From Planctomycetaceae bacterium (GTDB lineage Bacteria > Planctomycetota > Planctomycetia > Pirellulales > Pirellulaceae), in NCBI GenBank assembly GCA_002723275.1, contig PBNZ01000019.1, forward strand, positions 1-64,000: DNA of 64,000 bases, given 5' to 3'. Numbering within the stretch: the stretch's first letter is position 1; the number at the start of each line of letters is the position of its first letter. Positions 61,174 through 64,000 of the stretch are shown in pieces. The notes under the pieces were generated by a model that ran no database searches, had not been told where the DNA came from, and saw only the letters and a list, made by a program, of their open reading frames with translations. The translations under genes and the position numbers were made by a program.

Positions 61174-64000
61174 ATGAACGATCCTCTCAACTCTCACGCT
61201 GCGTCAGAGAATTTTTCATCCGAGCAATGGGATCCCGATCGCGATCCGGTGGACGTGTTGGCTGCCGAATTTGTGGAACGGCGTCGTGTTGGGGACCGCG
61301 TAACCATTGATGACTACGTTGCCAAGTTTCCGAATCACGCTGAGGAAATTCGTGAATTGTTCCCGGCGGTCCTGGCGATGGAGCGTTTGCAGCGAAGAGC
61401 TCAGCAAGACTCTCGTCCACGGATTTCAAAACACGAGATCCAGGTTGAGCAACTGGGCGACTACCGGGTGATCGGAGAAATTGCTCGCGGCGGTATGGGC
61501 ATCGTTTACGAGGCAGAGCAGGTGACGTTAGGTCGTCGCGTCGCGGTCAAAGTTCTGCCCAAGCAGGTGCTCAGGGATGATAAGGATATTCAGCGTTTTG
61601 AACGCGAATCGAAGACGTCTGCCAAGCTGCACCACACCAACATTGTTCCTGTTTTTGGCGTCGGCGAACAGGACGGTCTGCATTACATCGTGATGCAATT
61701 CATCCAGGGTGTCGGCTTGGATGAGATCCTGAGAGAACTTAAACAGCTTGTGTGCTCCTATAGCCCGGATGATTCCGCTGGAGACGACGGTAATCGGTCG
61801 AACTACGTCAAACGGAATGCAGCTGCCCTGTTAAGCGAAAAACTGCGAGACGATTCATCGTCCTTTGCGGTGGCTGACACCTGTTGCGATTCTGATCTTT
61901 CAAAGTCCGTTCTTTCGACGCATCGAATGCCGATCGTTGAGTTGGGGACAGACGCTGGGAACAATGATCCGGAGCAGGTCGCGGAGTCATCGTCCGAAGA
62001 AGTCCCGGTTGAAAAAATTCCGCAAAAGGCTTTGACGCAGCCGATTGATTCGGAGTTTTATCGGAACGTTGCGTGGATTGGGGTTCAGTCGGCGAATGCC
62101 TTGAACTACGCCCACGCGCATGGAACGCTCCATCGAGATGTAAAGCCTGGAAATTTACTGCTGGATGACGAAGGCGTCGTGTGGGTCGCCGACTTTGGAC
62201 TGGCAAAAGCCGTTGAACAGGACGAAGTGACCTGGACTGGCGATATCGTCGGAACGCTGAGCTACATGGCACCGGAGAGATTTCACGGTGTCTGCGAAGA
62301 ACGTAGTGACATCTATGGGTTGGGATTGACCCTCTATGAACTGCTGACCTTTCAACGAGCATTTGAGGGGCACGATCGAGTTGCGTTGATGCATCGAATT
62401 GCAAATGATGCACTCACCTTGCCACGCCGAATCAATCCGATGATCCCTCGTGATCTCGAAACAATTGTCATGAAGGCGGTCGCTCGAGAGCCTGAGGATC
62501 GATATCAGACAGCGGCTGACCTTGCCGCCGATTTGCAGGCTTACCTCGAGGATCGGCCTATCAAGGCTCGGCGAGTGAGAATGACGGAGCAGTTCGTGCG
62601 ATGGTGTCGCCGAAATCGCGCGGTGGCCAGCCTGACCGCCACGGTTGCGATGCTTCTGGTTGTCGTTTCGCTCGTTACAACAGTGGGATACCTGCGAGCC
62701 TCTGCGCAGCGCGAACGAGCTGAAATATCGGAAGGTATGGCGCTCCAGGCTCTCGACAACATTTATCAGCAATTTGCGCCGAGCCCGTTGCAGGTCACGG
62801 CTCCCGAAACCAACGCCTCCGTCGCGGTTGAGATTGATCCGAGCAGTACTTCGGAGTTGTTTGCGGTGCAACCGCAATTGCCTTTGTCCAAGGATGTCAC
62901 CAAGTTACTCGACAAACTATTGCTCTTTTATGATCAGCTTTCCAAGCAGGCTGAAAACGATCCCGATATCGTCTTTCAGTCGATCAAGGCCCACCGAAGA
63001 GTAGCCGATATCCAATTGCGTCTTGGTGAGTATGACGACGCTCAGCAGCGTTATGACGAGGCGATTCAACGAATTCAGAAGATGGATTCAAGGAGCAATG
63101 ACGTCACGCTCGAATTTGCTCGAGTCTACAACGGTTTGGGTTCCGTTCAGTTGGCGAAGTTTCAGCGAGAAGAAGCCGCGGATGCCCATCGACAGGCTCT
63201 CAAACTCTTAGACGAACAGTTGGCCCACGATGAATCACGCTATGAATACGTGCATACTTTGCTGCTGGTCCATCAGGCGGAAAGAAGATGGAGACGAGGG
63301 CGAGATCGACGTGATCAATCAAGATCCGATTCAATCCGTCCCATCGAGCAGGGGATCGAACTTTTGAATCAGGTGGCTGATCAGCAATCGGAGGCTCCCG
63401 AGTTTCGATTCTTACTGGCGAAATGCTATCGTGCCCTGGCGAGAGAAAACCGGGACAATGTGTCGGAGTCCGAGGAACAAATCATCAGGTTGCTAGAATC
63501 TTTGGTGCAACAGTTCCCCGATACTCCTGAATACCGTTATGAGTTGGCTGATACACATGCAGGTAACGCCTTCCGGCTGATGCTGCAGAGTCGATCGCAA
63601 CCTGATCAGGATCGACTGGAGGAATCTGAACAACGTTTGAGGCGAGCACTCGAGGTTGCCTCAGACATCGACGAGAGTCATCCGAATATTTTGAAGTATG
63701 TAACCTTTAAGGTGCGCTTGTACTTCATGTTGGCCGAAATTCAGATTCGGAGCGATGAGAAAGAAAACGCTCGCCGTAATCTCGATGCAGCCATTGCTCG
63801 ACAACAACGAGTGATTCAGAGCCAACCGGAATCACATTGGCATCGTCTCTGGCAAGCACGGATGCAGACGCAATTAGTTGAGCTGCTGGTGGAATTGGAT
63901 CGTCCCGATGCCGCACGACAAGAAATTGCCAGAATCGAAGATTCGCTTGAGTCGCTTCGAAACCAGGGTAGCATCGTCGAAGATCAGCGAGCCTCCGGTA
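61174..64000 (+). CDS. Ser/Thr protein kinase with TPR region, 3'-truncated by the window
   Basis: The frame from ATG 61174 stays open to the last base, at least 942 codons. An N-terminal region of 85 residues (VEFVERRRVGD-like, IDDYVAKFPNHAEEIRELFP) is typical of planctomycete kinases. The Hanks-type domain has a Gly-rich loop (IARGGMGIVYEAE), K126 (RVAVKVLP), an HRD loop H320-R321-D322 (LHRDVKPGNLLL), DFG at D340 and an APE-type motif (MAPERFHG). Some 100 extra residues, polar and Ser/Glu/Asp-rich, are inserted between the hinge (about residue 185) and the HRD loop. A membrane helix (about 485-505) follows, then a TPR-like extracytoplasmic region. It pairs with the ECF factor upstream. Confidence 0.93.
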   Translation, partial: MNDPLNSHAASENFSSEQWDPDRDPVDVLAAEFVERRRVGDRVTIDDYVAKFPNHAEEIRELFPAVLAMERLQRRAQQDSRPRISKHEIQVEQLGDYRVIGEIARGGMGIVYEAEQVTLGRRVAVKVLPKQVLRDDKDIQRFERESKTSAKLHHTNIVPVFGVGEQDGLHYIVMQFIQGVGLDEILRELKQLVCSYSPDDSAGDDGNRSNYVKRNAAALLSEKLRDDSSSFAVADTCCDSDLSKSVLSTHRMPIVELGTDAGNNDPEQVAESSSEEVPVEKIPQKALTQPIDSEFYRNVAWIGVQSANALNYAHAHGTLHRDVKPGNLLLDDEGVVWVADFGLAKAVEQDEVTWTGDIVGTLSYMAPERFHGVCEERSDIYGLGLTLYELLTFQRAFEGHDRVALMHRIANDALTLPRRINPMIPRDLETIVMKAVAREPEDRYQTAADLAADLQAYLEDRPIKARRVRMTEQFVRWCRRNRAVASLTATVAMLLVVVSLVTTVGYLRASAQRERAEISEGMALQALDNIYQQFAPSPLQVTAPETNASVAVEIDPSSTSELFAVQPQLPLSKDVTKLLDKLLLFYDQLSKQAENDPDIVFQSIKAHRRVADIQLRLGEYDDAQQRYDEAIQRIQKMDSRSNDVTLEFARVYNGLGSVQLAKFQREEAADAHRQALKLLDEQLAHDESRYEYVHTLLLVHQAERRWRRGRDRRDQSRSDSIRPIEQGIELLNQVADQQSEAPEFRFLLAKCYRALARENRDNVSESEEQIIRLLESLVQQFPDTPEYRYELADTHAGNAFRLMLQSRSQPDQDRLEESEQRLRRALEVASDIDESHPNILKYVTFKVRLYFMLAEIQIRSDEKENARRNLDAAIARQQRVIQSQPESHWHRLWQARMQTQLVELLVELDRPDAARQEIARIEDSLESLRNQGSIVEDQRASG

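Overview
The window looks like the chromosome of a planctomycete, probably of the Pirellulales type. The grounds are family content, not a computed phylogeny: a Minf_1886-family protein (restricted to Planctomycetes and Verrucomicrobia), a TIGR03790-family secreted protein, an ECF sigma factor followed by a very large Ser/Thr kinase with TPRs, a K+-dependent membrane pyrophosphatase, a tetrahydromethanopterin formyltransferase, a deoxyhypusine-synthase-like protein, and many secreted proteins with low-complexity linkers. No rRNA, tRNA, IS element, prophage or CRISPR array was recognised. Both edges cut genes: a TPR protein at the left and the kinase at the right.

Layout. 1-9 kb: a TPR protein entering the window over a 15-bp coding minisatellite, a membrane-anchored coiled-coil protein, then a minus-strand block of DNA methyltransferase, argS, rsfS and the pyrophosphatase hppA. 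9.7-17.4 kb: a Gly/Met-rich secreted protein, a coiled-coil protein, a solitary groES, a secreted squalene-cyclase-fold protein, a PSP1/RicT-like protein, the Minf_1886 protein, trxA, a YhdH-type oxidoreductase and fxsA. 17.5-22.8 kb: an M3 oligopeptidase, an M28 peptidase/glutaminyl-cyclase-like gene with membrane-protein neighbours, and rplM-rpsI closed by a strong terminator. 23-27 kb: a TIGR03790 protein coupled to a peroxiredoxin-like gene with an in-frame UGA, then bioF and a His/Cys-rich lipoprotein. 27.2-33.2 kb: a minus-strand operon MoxR, DUF58, transglutaminase, YchF-like GTPase, lipoyl-like domain. 33.6-43.2 kb: a zinc-ribbon/cyclase-fold membrane protein, ftr, protoporphyrinogen oxidase, alanine dehydrogenase, and purE-mtnA-Gfo/Idh-DHODH-like. 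43.3-49.5 kb: LRR/discoidin protein, a degenerate NtrC-like regulator, deoxyhypusine-synthase-like protein plus DJ-1/PfpI protein, HdeD and a methyltransferase. 49.7-54.6 kb: a complete LsrACDB/RhaSTPQ-type sugar or AI-2 ABC transporter followed by the C-terminal stump of an esterase. 54.7-59.8 kb: three secreted proteins (secretin N-domain protein, six-EF-hand protein, Arg/Glu-rich protein) in one operon. 60.5-64 kb: the ECF sigma factor and kinase.

The strongest observation is the probable selenoprotein at 24791-25312. A UGA stands where one Cys of a peroxiredoxin-like CxxC motif is expected, the frame stays open and homologous-looking on both sides, and a perfect 7-bp hairpin with an AGUU loop begins 18 nt after the UGA, matching the spacing and loop rules of bacterial SECIS elements. 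Secondary themes are 15-bp-period minisatellites at three unrelated loci, several TTG starts fixed by Shine-Dalgarno spacing, enzymes that have lost their defining residue (receiver and GAFTGA in the NtrC-like protein, lysine in the lipoyl domain), and an unusual four-module Cys/His-rich lipoprotein.
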